A stretch of DNA of 64,000 bases from Chloroflexota bacterium (lineage in GTDB: Bacteria > Chloroflexota > Ktedonobacteria > Ktedonobacterales > Ktedonobacteraceae), in NCBI GenBank assembly GCA_005881495.1, contig VBHI01000216.1, forward strand, positions 1 to 64,000. Reading direction: 5' to 3'. Position 1 is the first letter of the stretch. Every line of letters starts with the position of its first letter. Below, piece by piece: positions 9,047 to 17,731 of the stretch. Made by a program: the position numbers and the translations under genes. The notes under the pieces were generated by a model. That model made no database searches. It saw only the letters and a list, made by a program, of their open reading frames with translations, and was not told the DNA's origin.

Positions 9047-10329
9047 ATGGTAGACAAGCTTCACACTAAATATCTTTTGAGCGAAGACGAAATTCCTCGT
9101 GCCTGGTACAACATCGCCCCAGACCTTCCCAGACCGCCAGAAGCAGTCCTGCATCCAGGCACAAAACAGCCCGTCACACCCGACGACTTTGCTCCACTCT
9201 TCCCTATGGCATTGATTATGCAGGAAGTGAGCGCCGAGCCCTACATCGAAATCCCAGACCCGGTTCGTCAAATTTATACACTGTGGCGACCCAGCCCACT
9301 GTACCGCGCCCGCAGATTAGAAAAGGCCCTCGATACTCCTGCACGCATTTATTACAAGTACGAAGGTGTCAGCCCGGTGGGTAGTCACAAGTTAAATACA
9401 GCAGTAGCCCAGGTCTACTACAACAAGCAAGAGGGCGTCAAGAAGATATCAACCGAGACGGGCGCCGGGCAATGGGGATCGGCTTTGGCGCTGGCTGGCG
9501 CCTACTTCGGCGTAGAAATCGAAGTCTTCATGGTCAAAATCAGCTATCAGCAGAAGCCGTATCGCCGCAATATGATGGAAACCTACGGCGCCACTATCCA
9601 CGCCAGCCCCAGCAATCTCACCAACGCGGGCCGCAGCATCCTGGCAAAAGACCCGGATAACCAGGGCAGCCTTGGCATCGCCATCAGTGAAGCGGTAGAG
9701 GTTGCCGCCACCAGCGGTGGAACAACCAAGTATTCGCGGACGTGGTAATTGGCTGCGCAGGTGGAGGCAGCAATATGTCTGGCCTGATTTTCCCCTTCAT
9801 CGGTGAAGCTCGCAAAAAGGGGCTGAAAACCCGCTTCCTCGCTGCCGAGCCAATGGCCTGTCCCAGTCTGACCAAAGGCATCTATGCCTATGACTTTGGC
9901 GATACCATCGGGATGACGCCGCTGGTCAAAATGCATACCCTTGGCCATGACTTTATACCTCCAGGCATCCATGCAGGTGGGCTGCGTTATCACGGCATGT
10001 CCCCGTTGGTCTCGCTGCTCCACGATACAGGTATTCTCGAGGCACAGGCCTTCCACCAGATCACCGTCTTCGATGCTGCCGTCCAGTTCGCGCGCACAGA
10101 AGGTATCATTCCCGCACCAGAGAGCGGACACGCCATCCGTGCCGTGATCAACGAAGCCCTCGAGGCCCAAAAAGCGGGGCAAGAGCGTGTGATCCTCTTC
10201 AACCTCTCCGGCCATGGTCACTTCGATATGGCCGCCTACGAGGCCTACTTCTCCGGGAAGTTGCAAGATTACGAGTATCCAGCGGAGGCCGTCGCTGCTG
10301 CACAACACAAACTGCCACAGCTGGTCTAA
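9047..10329 (+). pseudogene. trpB: Tryptophan synthase beta chain, TrpB2 type, with internal deletion
   Basis: The first part (9047-9748) begins like long-form TrpB2 proteins, with an N-terminal extension, [13 protein letters not shown] and the PLP lysine in VGSHKLNTA. The second part (to 10329) carries the phosphate-binding GGGSN of [14 protein letters not shown] and the usual C-terminus (FNLSGHGHFDM). The parts are in different frames and join at about 9735: TTKYS is followed at once by codons for ADVVIGC. In TrpB2 relatives about 30-40 residues, including an NHVLLHQT-like segment, lie between these points. The gene has therefore lost roughly 100 bp plus a frame, and the product is presumably inactive. 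No trpA is adjacent. Confidence 0.85.
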
Positions 10330-10432
10330 CCCGCGTTGCTTCTCCCATAAGTGGCAAAATACTTCTAATACACACCATACATCCGCAAGGCATCGCCCCT
10401 AACATGTCACGGAACCGCTTCGTCCATTGTAG

Positions 10433-10452
10433 GGGCGACCCTTGGGTCGCCC
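10433..10452. repeat. Dispersed intergenic palindrome (GGGCGACCC type)
   Basis: GGGCGACCC and GGGTCGCCC flank a 2-base loop. The same perfect 9-bp arms occur at 56969-56988 in another intergenic space. It lies about 100 bp after the trpB stop codon. Confidence 0.7.
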
Positions 10453-10645
10453 TCTTGGCACTTGCGCTCGCCCCGCCCACGGGATACGCAACGAGATGAA
10501 AGCAAGCAGACTGTGTAGCGCGAAGCGCCTTTAGAAGCAAGCAGCTATTCCTCGCACACTACGGCTCTTCAACTTCAAGCGGCAATTCCTCCCCTGTTTT
10601 CAAACACGGGGAGGAATTGCCGCACACGTTCACATGTTCCATGGC

Positions 10646-10674
10646 TTGACTCCTCTGTGGACGTGTGCTACCAT
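10646..10674 (+). promoter_or_regulatory. Promoter of tnpB, probably giving a leaderless transcript
   Basis: TTGACT (10646-10651), 17 bp, TACCAT (10669-10674). The ATG at 10681 is only 7 bases past the -10 box, so transcription would start at or next to the start codon. There is no Shine-Dalgarno sequence before this ATG. Confidence 0.55.
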
Positions 10675-10680
10675 ACCACT

Positions 10681-12000
10681 ATGAAACAGATGTTCACTGC
10701 CAAGCTCAAATTGCATACCACGCCCGATCAGTTCAAAGCCTTGCGTACGACGCAGTTGGCATACAGAGACGCTTTGAACTCGGTAAGCCGCTATGCTTTT
10801 GCACACGGTAAGACGAGCAATCAGATGCGGTTGCAACGGGAAACCTACCTGGACATCCGTGCGACCTACGGTCTGCCTGCACAAATGGCCTGCAATGTCC
10901 CCCGTCAGGTCGGTGCTACCTACAAAGCCCTCTGGACCAAAGCCCGACAGAATGCGGAAGCACGTCAGGCTGGCTACACCAGGAAACGCTACAAGGGACT
11001 GGATGAAGCTCCCAAGTACGTCTCTCCCACGCTCACCTATAATCTGGGTCGAGACTATAGTTTCAAGCCCGAGCAGCAGGTGAGCCTCCTCACGCTTGCG
11101 GGGCGGGTCATCGTTCCCTACACGGGCTACAACCAGCACGTTGCCCTCCTGCAAGACGGCGCTGCAATCGGGGCAGCCAAACTCTGGTATGATACACCAC
11201 ACCAGCAGTTTTACCTGCTCGTCTCCCTGGAAGTAGAGCTAGCAGACCCAACGCCTGAGAGCCACACCGCAGTAGTCGGTGTGGATGTCGGGCAACGCTA
11301 TCTCGCGGTCAGTACTACGACTCAGGACACGACGGCTTTCTATTCGGGCAAGGCTGCCCGTGCCAAAGCCGATCATTATGCCCGCTTGCAAAAGCGACTT
11401 CAGCAAAAAGGCACTCGTTCCGCCAAACGCCGGTTGGTGCAAATCAGTGGACGAGAGAGACGGTTGAAGCTGAATACGAACCACACCATCGCCAAACGCC
11501 TGGTGCAGGCACATCCCCAGGCGATGATCGGATTGGAAGACTTGCACAGTATCGGCGAACGGACCAAGAGAAAGCGCGGCAAGCAAGCGAGCACGAAGCA
11601 GCGCAAAGCCAACCGCCAGGCGTCCAAATGGGCGTTTGCTGAGTTGCAGGGCGTGATCGCTTACAAAGCATCCCTTGCTGGGAGCATGACCGTGAGGGTG
11701 GATGCCTACCACACGAGTCAGATGTGTCCCGTGTGTGGGTACACCGGCAAGGACAATCGCCCTGCTCATGGTCTGCTCTTTGTTTGCCAGAACTGTCATT
11801 TTACCCTGCATGCCGATCTGGTGGGTGCACGCAATATTGCGCTACGAACGCTGCTCATCCGGCAAGACTGGATGAGCACAGGCTCGTTGTCAGTGAGCCT
11901 TGATGGGTCGGACGCTGAAACCAAAGCAGCGCAGCGGCAACGCTATGCTGAGTTGCGGTGGAGTCCAGGTCCAAGCCTCTTGTCTTCAGACATGGGGTAA
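10681..12000 (+). CDS. tnpB: TnpB RNA-guided nuclease of an IS200/IS605 element
   Basis: A 439-residue protein. The RuvC-like active site is complete: Asp in VVGVDVGQRY, Glu in MIGLEDLHSI and Asp in LHADLVGARNIA. Between the last two lies the zinc ribbon CPVCGYTG...CQNC. TnpB proteins cut DNA guided by an RNA made from the 3' end of the element, which fits the hairpin just before the stop codon. ATG at 10681 is chosen over GTG at 10657 because the promoter's -10 box lies between them. The gene appears intact. The last 40 residues are less conserved and overlap the presumed guide-RNA scaffold. Confidence 0.9.
   Translation: MKQMFTAKLKLHTTPDQFKALRTTQLAYRDALNSVSRYAFAHGKTSNQMRLQRETYLDIRATYGLPAQMACNVPRQVGATYKALWTKARQNAEARQAGYTRKRYKGLDEAPKYVSPTLTYNLGRDYSFKPEQQVSLLTLAGRVIVPYTGYNQHVALLQDGAAIGAAKLWYDTPHQQFYLLVSLEVELADPTPESHTAVVGVDVGQRYLAVSTTTQDTTAFYSGKAARAKADHYARLQKRLQQKGTRSAKRRLVQISGRERRLKLNTNHTIAKRLVQAHPQAMIGLEDLHSIGERTKRKRGKQASTKQRKANRQASKWAFAELQGVIAYKASLAGSMTVRVDAYHTSQMCPVCGYTGKDNRPAHGLLFVCQNCHFTLHADLVGARNIALRTLLIRQDWMSTGSLSVSLDGSDAETKAAQRQRYAELRWSPGPSLLSSDMG
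11976..11997 (+). ncRNA. Right-end hairpin, candidate part of a TnpB guide (omega) RNA
   Basis: TGTCT and AGACA pair around TC (11981-11992), with flanking CCTC/GGGG pairing. The core resembles the left-end hairpin tip. In this family the guide RNA scaffold overlaps the 3' end of tnpB, and the guide is the flanking sequence, here starting near 12001. This is prediction from position and shape only. Confidence 0.4.
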
Positions 12001-12024
12001 CTGACCAGTACCACAAGAATGACG

Positions 12025-12750
12025 TTACTTTGTAACCGGCGCACCAGGGTGAGTGGAAAGGAAATACCCTATGCCAACCTTCGTGAGGATATAGCGTGGG
12101 CGCGTAGGATCAGCCTCCAGCTTACGGCGCAAGCGATTGATGTTCACTTGTAGCATGTGGCTCTCACCAATATATTCCGCTCCCCAGACATGCTCTAAGA
12201 GCAAATCTTGCGTGACAACTCGTCCTGCATTCTGTGCAAGATAGGAGACGATACGATATTCGGTCGGCGTAAGGGTGATCTCAAGCCCGTCCATCGTCAC
12301 CAGGTGTTGGGTATAGTCAATTGTCAGATCGCCAATCGTAGTCGTTCGTACCGCCGCACTTCGATCGTTCGCCAAAAACTGCGATCGCCGCAACACCGCC
12401 CGCACCCGCGCCAGGAGTTCATCAACGCTAAAGGGCTTGGTGAGATAATCATCTGCCCCAATATCAAGGCCACGAACCTTATCCTGATCTTGACCGCGCG
12501 CCGTCACGATGATCACAGGCACAGAAGAAAACTCACGAACACGCTGGCAAACAGTAAAGCCGTCCATTTTAGGCATCATAACGTCGAGCAGTACCAGGTC
12601 CGGTTGGTGCGCCTCAATCAGTTCAAGTGCTTGTCTGCCATCGCTGGCCATCAGGACATCGTACCCCTCCAATTGGAGATTGCGCATCACCAATCGCAGC
12701 AATTGCGGATCATCGTCTGCGGTCACTATTGTCGTCTTCTTTGCAGGCAT
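12025..12750 (-). CDS. OmpR/PhoB-type response regulator
   Basis: A 241-residue protein. The receiver domain (residues 5-120) has the acidic residues in ADDD, the phosphorylated Asp in LVLLDVMMPKMDG and the lysine in DDYLTKPFS. The winged-helix DNA-binding domain (about 140-235) ends with VNINRLRRKLE and YILTKVGIGYFL, typical of OmpR. It follows its histidine kinase by 101 bp on the same strand, so the two form a two-component pair. The closest style is the KdpE/PhoP type; the signal is unknown. Confidence 0.92.
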   Translation of the reverse strand: MPAKKTTIVTADDDPQLLRLVMRNLQLEGYDVLMASDGRQALELIEAHQPDLVLLDVMMPKMDGFTVCQRVREFSSVPVIIVTARGQDQDKVRGLDIGADDYLTKPFSVDELLARVRAVLRRSQFLANDRSAAVRTTTIGDLTIDYTQHLVTMDGLEITLTPTEYRIVSYLAQNAGRVVTQDLLLEHVWGAEYIGESHMLQVNINRLRRKLEADPTRPRYILTKVGIGYFLSTHPGAPVTK

Positions 12751-12851
12751 ATTCTTTTACTATCCTTCCAGCATAAGGGCACTTGGCGAGAGCACCCACT
12801 TCACATTCTATCTTCAGCATCACAAAAGCAGTGGATATCTCAAAAGGGCCT

Positions 12852-14396
12852 TCACGGCGCATCCAGCGGGAGCCATACATGGAACGCGCTTCCTTTGCCA
12901 ACCTCACTTTCAACCCAGATCACACCATCATGCAGTTCAACAATGCGTTTGCAGATCGCCAAACCCAGCCCAAGGCCGTTTACCTCGCGCGTTAGCCGGG
13001 TATCCACGCGGTGGAAATGGTCAAAGATTCGTCCAATATGCTCTTTAGGAATTCCTATACCACTGTCCCGCACGCAAACCTCTAGCATTTCTCGCCCCTC
13101 TGGCAATGAAGACGCTACATCAGCCTTGTTACTTTTCTGACTTTCTGTCCCCGCTGAATGTTGCTGCGCCCCAACGTGACGAGCCACACGGATTGGGCGT
13201 AAGATCACTTCAATTCTACCACCTTCTGGCGAATAGTTTATTGCGTTTTCGAGAAGGTTGTCCAATACCTCTCTCAATCGAAACCGATCAGCCTGGATGA
13301 TCGGTTCGTCGCTGGTTGACATTCCCCACTGATCTTCAAGATGCATGGTAAAGGTTATTCGTTCTGGAGCTTGACTTGTGTCTTGAAGGCCCGGTGATAC
13401 AGAAACTACACGCTCTTTCTCCTTCACCCGCTGTCCGATGGCAATGAGCGCCTCACGCACGAGATGTACAGGATTTACCGGCGCACGATCTATGGTAATC
13501 GTACCTGTCTCCAACTGGGACATCTCTAGAAGGCGATCAATCACCACCGCCAACCGATCACTAGCATCATTAATGGCTAAGAGAAATTCGCGCCGTTCCT
13601 CGCGCGAGATACGCTGCTCATGACGCAGGAGCGTCGCTGCGTAGCCTTTGATCGATGCCAACGGGCTGCGTAGCTCATGGCTGACGGTCGCCAGTAACTC
13701 CGCTTTGAGCAACTCCATCTCGCGCAACGCCTGTCGGTTAATACTCGCTTCAAGCTCGTGAACTTGCTCGCTCAAAAGCAAATTAGCAAGTACTGTACCG
13801 GCTACATCGGCAACGAGAGGCAATATGTTGCGTCCCCTTTCAGCTCTAGACAGGCGGCTACTTTCCTCTTTCCCTGCCCAACCTAGCAACAGGAGCGCGT
13901 ACAAGGGTAACGCTAGCTGGCTTGAGGGGAGCATCACAGACGCACTAGAATTAGCCCGGCGTTCCGCAGAACTGGCTACCTGGGAAGGCGCCAGCGACGA
14001 AACGGGGAGCTTATAGCTCACCCAACAAGGCTCATGTGGCAGAGTTTGCGGGTCTGCGCCATTAGAGGCGTATGAATCCATCCTCGCCAGTGCTTCCCCT
14101 TCGCCCATTGCGGAAAGCGCAAAGATACGTGTCGCCCTTTTATTAATAAAGACAGAGGGCGCAAACGATAGCTGTTCTCCTGAAGGATTATCTATTACAA
14201 GCAGCAGAGCGCCTTGCTGAGCATCACAAAGCGCTACTATTCGCTCCAGTAGTGCCTGTGCAATTGAAGCGCTCGTATTTGGTGCAGCGAACCCAATTTG
14301 TTGTGACAGCCGGCCCAGGTCTACCAGTGCCGCTGTTATTTCGGCTGCCCCTAGTATAGGTACTTGCTTCCGCTGTCCTTCCATCTCATCCCTCAT
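12852..14396 (-). CDS. Sensor histidine kinase with N-terminal GAF-like domain
   Basis: A 514-residue protein with no membrane segment, so it is a cytoplasmic sensor. Residues 25-215 look GAF-like (ALLERIVALCDAQQGALLLVID). The dimerisation helix carries the phospho-His in ATVSHELRSPLASIKG (about residue 240). The ATPase domain has the N box (LLENAINYSPEGG), G1 (DSGIGIPKEH) and G2 (GLGLGLAICKRI). It is the first gene of the pair with the OmpR-type regulator. On the minus strand, TATAAT at 14448-14453 with a weak TTGCCT 16 bp upstream is a plausible promoter. Confidence 0.9.
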   Translation of the reverse strand: MRDEMEGQRKQVPILGAAEITAALVDLGRLSQQIGFAAPNTSASIAQALLERIVALCDAQQGALLLVIDNPSGEQLSFAPSVFINKRATRIFALSAMGEGEALARMDSYASNGADPQTLPHEPCWVSYKLPVSSLAPSQVASSAERRANSSASVMLPSSQLALPLYALLLLGWAGKEESSRLSRAERGRNILPLVADVAGTVLANLLLSEQVHELEASINRQALREMELLKAELLATVSHELRSPLASIKGYAATLLRHEQRISREERREFLLAINDASDRLAVVIDRLLEMSQLETGTITIDRAPVNPVHLVREALIAIGQRVKEKERVVSVSPGLQDTSQAPERITFTMHLEDQWGMSTSDEPIIQADRFRLREVLDNLLENAINYSPEGGRIEVILRPIRVARHVGAQQHSAGTESQKSNKADVASSLPEGREMLEVCVRDSGIGIPKEHIGRIFDHFHRVDTRLTREVNGLGLGLAICKRIVELHDGVIWVESEVGKGSAFHVWLPLDAP

Positions 14397-14688
14397 ATAC
14401 TCTTATAGCTTCAGCGATAACCCTGGTACCGCCAGGTACTTGAGTTTATTATAGAGTGGGAATGCTCTCAGGCAAATCACATATCTGAGCAGAAAATCAC
14501 AAACAGGTCACAGAATTACAGAAGCGTCACTGGGCAACTGTTAGTAAAACTCTGTGTAGTCGAGGAATCAGTCGTTTACCTTGATGAAAGCAACATAACG
14601 CTTTTCATTGTATTATTGTATTATATGAAGTGTATGCGATGTAATCCCTGACATGTTTCCTGGGAGGAACTATTGGAGAAAAACAAAG

Positions 14689-16911
14689 ATGCAGCCCACT
14701 AAGAGTGGCAAGCAGCGCATTACGGCGGAGCGCTATACAGCTTTAAGCCGTGTAGGAACGGCGCTCATGAGCGAATTGGATGAAAGCCGTCTCCTCCTTT
14801 TGATCGCAGAGACTGCTTGCGAGCTTACCGATGCATCATTTGCAGCCTTCACATTACGCCCAGTCGACGAAGAAGGTCAACCCCTTGTTGCTTCAGAAGG
14901 GAACCTTTTTCACCTCGCCGCCGTTGTAGGCGTCACAAAGCAGCAGGAAGAGCTCTTTCGCCGCATGCCGCTTGGTGGAGAGGGCCTGCTCGCTCCCATT
15001 TTTCGCCAGGGGGTACCTGTGCTTGTCGAGGATGCTTTATCGTTCATTCCGCCGAAAAAGGTGAACCAACATCAGGGCCACCTGGACGCGGCTCGAGAGG
15101 CCGCCATCTCCTATGCCCATGGCTTTCTTCCGGTAGAAGGTTTACAATCAATGGGCGTCCCTCGTGGACATCCCGTGGTTCGCAGCTTTCTGGGTGTCCC
15201 TCTACTCAATCGTGATAGCCAGGTTCGTGGAGGTTTACTCCTGGGACATACAGAGCCAGGGAAATTTACACAAGAAGACGAGGCTCTACTGGTTGGCCTT
15301 GCCGCCCAGGCCGCCGTTGCACTGGAGAATGCAAGATTATATCGTGCTGCTAAAATGCGGGCACAAGAACTCAATACCATTTTTGAAAGCATCGCCGATG
15401 GCATCGCACTCGTAGACAACCAGGGTAAGATATTGCGTGAGAACAGTACGGCTCGCCATTTGCGAGAAATATTGAACGAGAATTCTGCAGCACAAAGTGC
15501 TACCTCGACAGTACTCCAGGCACCAGATTGCTATGTCAACAGAGACGAGCTAGCGCACGGCGTTGCGCTGACAGTGGCTAACGAACACACTGAGAGCCGC
15601 GACTACATCATCAATGCCACGCCGCTGCGCATCCCCAATACACTATCCGGACCCTTAGCAGATCCACATAAAAGCGAACAAGAGACCTTCTCTGGCGCAG
15701 TCGTCGTCTGGCATGATGTGACGGAATCACGCCGTCTACTCATTGAACGGCGTATCCTTGCCGAAACCGAAGCCCGCCGGGCGCTGCTACAAACGGTACT
15801 TGATGAATTGCCCAGCAGTGTCTACCTGGTACGTGGACAGGACGCGCGCCTGGTACTCGCTAACCGCGCCGCAGCAACAGTCTGGGGAGCGCCCTGGCCT
15901 CCAGGGCAACCAATGGCAGATTTCCTTAAAGAGAACGGCATTCGTATCTTTAGCATCGAAGGGCATATTCTCGCCCCTGAAGAACTGGCACCACTGCGAG
16001 CCGTTCAAAATGGAGAGACCGTACGCCATCACCAGGAGGTCATTCGTCATCCCGATGGTACGACCTTACCAGTCCTGGTCAACGCTGTTGCCCTTGACGC
16101 ACACGACTTGAATGTTGCATCATTCGACCTGCAAAAACATTCCGACACTGAACAAGTGCCTGCCGCTATCGTAGTAACCCAGGATGTCACAGCATTGAAG
16201 GAAACAGAACGGCTGAAAGACGACTTCATCGGGATCGCAGCACACGAACTTCGCAACCCCCTTGCCATCCTCAAGGGATATGCGCAGACGTTGATTGTTC
16301 AAACTGCGCGCGGCAACGGGCCAGAACTCGCCGACTGGCAAGTTGAAGCACTCCAAAGCATTGACCAATCCTCATTACGCCTGGTCGAACTGATCGACGA
16401 CCTGCTTGACGTGACACGTTTACAGGCAGGTCGGCTAGAATTACACCCCGAACCAACAAACCTCATCGCATTGGCAAAGCGGACAATATCTCGTCTACAA
16501 GTCACCACTGCAAAACACACGCTCTCCTTGCACACCTCTCTCGAGCACTTCGTGCTAAATATCGATGCCCAGCGTATCGAGCAAGTACTGAGCAATATTA
16601 TCAGTAATGCCATCAAGTATAGCCCGGAGGGCGGGCCTATCGAGATCTCTATCAGTGTAGACAGTAAGAAGAATATGGCACTCCTGAGCATCTCTGATCA
16701 CGGCATTGGTATACCTGTCAATCAGCAAGCGCATGTTTTTGCCCGCTTTATGCGCGCAGACAACGCTCGTCTTTATGGCATTGGTGGAACAGGTTTAGGG
16801 CTGTATATCAGCCGCGAACTCGTGGATCGTCACGGTGGACGCATCTGGTTCGAATCAGCAGAAGCACAGGGCACCACCTTTTACATTGCACTTCCCAAAC
16901 AACACGATTGA
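14689..16911 (+). CDS. GAF-PAS-PAS sensor histidine kinase
   Basis: A 740-residue soluble kinase, divergent from the two-component pair at 12025-14396. Order: GAF domain (residues 15-215, SFLGVPLL and LLVGLAAQAAVALENA), a PAS-like segment (IFESIADGIALVD), a second PAS (LLQTVLDELPSSVYLV), the His helix (IGIAAHELRNPLAILKGYA) and the ATPase domain (SNIISNAIKYSPEGG, DHGIGIP, GTGLGLYISREL). ATG at 14689 is preferred over 14653 because GGAG lies 11 bases upstream. It has no partner regulator beside it, so it may signal to the regulator across the divergent promoter or to a distant one. Confidence 0.9.
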   Translation: MQPTKSGKQRITAERYTALSRVGTALMSELDESRLLLLIAETACELTDASFAAFTLRPVDEEGQPLVASEGNLFHLAAVVGVTKQQEELFRRMPLGGEGLLAPIFRQGVPVLVEDALSFIPPKKVNQHQGHLDAAREAAISYAHGFLPVEGLQSMGVPRGHPVVRSFLGVPLLNRDSQVRGGLLLGHTEPGKFTQEDEALLVGLAAQAAVALENARLYRAAKMRAQELNTIFESIADGIALVDNQGKILRENSTARHLREILNENSAAQSATSTVLQAPDCYVNRDELAHGVALTVANEHTESRDYIINATPLRIPNTLSGPLADPHKSEQETFSGAVVVWHDVTESRRLLIERRILAETEARRALLQTVLDELPSSVYLVRGQDARLVLANRAAATVWGAPWPPGQPMADFLKENGIRIFSIEGHILAPEELAPLRAVQNGETVRHHQEVIRHPDGTTLPVLVNAVALDAHDLNVASFDLQKHSDTEQVPAAIVVTQDVTALKETERLKDDFIGIAAHELRNPLAILKGYAQTLIVQTARGNGPELADWQVEALQSIDQSSLRLVELIDDLLDVTRLQAGRLELHPEPTNLIALAKRTISRLQVTTAKHTLSLHTSLEHFVLNIDAQRIEQVLSNIISNAIKYSPEGGPIEISISVDSKKNMALLSISDHGIGIPVNQQAHVFARFMRADNARLYGIGGTGLGLYISRELVDRHGGRIWFESAEAQGTTFYIALPKQHD

Positions 16912-17040
16912 AGTAGTCAGGCTCTTTATCACAATGAGTGAAAGTAAGGGGCCGGGATGGTAACCACTGATTGGGTGTCCCCGCTCCATTCCTCTTCTCC
17001 CAAATCACCTCGAAGGGTATGGACCAGCAGCTAGAAATAC

Positions 17041-17069
17041 TTGACATATACTTCACATAGCTGTAAGAT
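17041..17069 (+). promoter_or_regulatory. Promoter of the padR-family gene
   Basis: TTGACA (17041-17046), 17-bp spacer, TAAGAT (17064-17069). The gene starts 51 bases downstream behind AGGAGG. PadR proteins usually repress their own promoter, but no clear operator palindrome was found. Confidence 0.6.
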
Positions 17070-17120
17070 GCACATAAATGTGACTTCTTTTCTCATTATG
17101 AGTATGCAGGAGGATGCGTA

Positions 17121-17516
17121 ATGACAGAAGAGAATGAAGAGAATAAAGAACCACTAAATGCTGAGACCGAAGCCTGGTCAAAAAATTGGCTTGTACCAGT
17201 ACTCCTCCTGATGTTACGTGAGTGGAGTTCCTACGGTTATGAGTTGATGGAGAAGATGGCAGCCTTTGGCCTGACTACCATGAACGCCGGAACATTCTAC
17301 CGCACGCTGCGCCAGATGGAAAAGAATGGCATGGTCAGTTCCAATTGGGATACCTCTGAAGGAGGACCTGCACGGCGCGTCTACTCCATCACCGAAGCAG
17401 GCGAAAACTACCTGAAATTCTGGGCTTCATCTCTGGAACACTACCAGAAAATGATGAACATGTTCTTCCAGCTCTACAAGGTACGACCATCCGAAGAAGA
17501 CAAGCAAGAAGACTAA
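17121..17516 (+). CDS. PadR-family transcriptional regulator
   Basis: A 131-residue protein. The N-terminal winged helix has the family pattern: VLLLMLREWSSYGYELMEKM, FYRTLRQMEKNGMVSS and RVYSITEAGENYLK. The C-terminal helix (about residues 95-120) is the short dimerisation helix. AGGAGG lies 8 bases before the ATG. It is bounded downstream by a very strong terminator hairpin, so it is a single-gene unit. It may regulate the flavoprotein and membrane genes downstream, but that rests only on adjacency. Confidence 0.88.
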   Translation: MTEENEENKEPLNAETEAWSKNWLVPVLLLMLREWSSYGYELMEKMAAFGLTTMNAGTFYRTLRQMEKNGMVSSNWDTSEGGPARRVYSITEAGENYLKFWASSLEHYQKMMNMFFQLYKVRPSEEDKQED

Positions 17517-17580
17517 GAGGCCAAAACAGGAAGAGCCAGGACACGAGTTGTTGTCCTGGCTCTTCCTGTTTTGGCCTCTT
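17515..17580 (+). terminator. Very long hairpin terminator overlapping the padR stop codon
   Basis: Perfect 29-bp arms (17515-17543 and 17552-17580) around an 8-base loop, beginning within the TAA stop codon. There is only a short T run after it. The perfect symmetry would also work for a transcript from the other strand. Confidence 0.75.
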
Positions 17581-17731
17581 TACCAACCCCTTTTACTGAT
17601 TGTGCGCTATATGTGATCTAATTTGACGATGATGTGATGAGTTTGTGACCTCGCTCCCCTAAAATTCAGAGATGAAGGCATTGGGAACAAAGGCGTGTTC
17701 TCTCAAGTGTTCTCTCATAGAGGAGGTCAGT

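Larger units (their letters stand above)
10579..12000. mobile_element. IS200/IS605-type element carrying tnpB only
   Basis: The left side has a strong 16-bp hairpin (10579-10594 with 10608-10623). Its tip reads CCCCTGTTTTCAAACACGGGG. The right side, just before the tnpB stop, has a similar imperfect hairpin (11976-11997), CCTCTTGTCTTCAGACATGGGG. Matching subterminal hairpins without long inverted repeats are typical of this superfamily. No tnpA (Y1 transposase) is present, so the element would need help to move. Exact borders are not certain. Confidence 0.65.
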
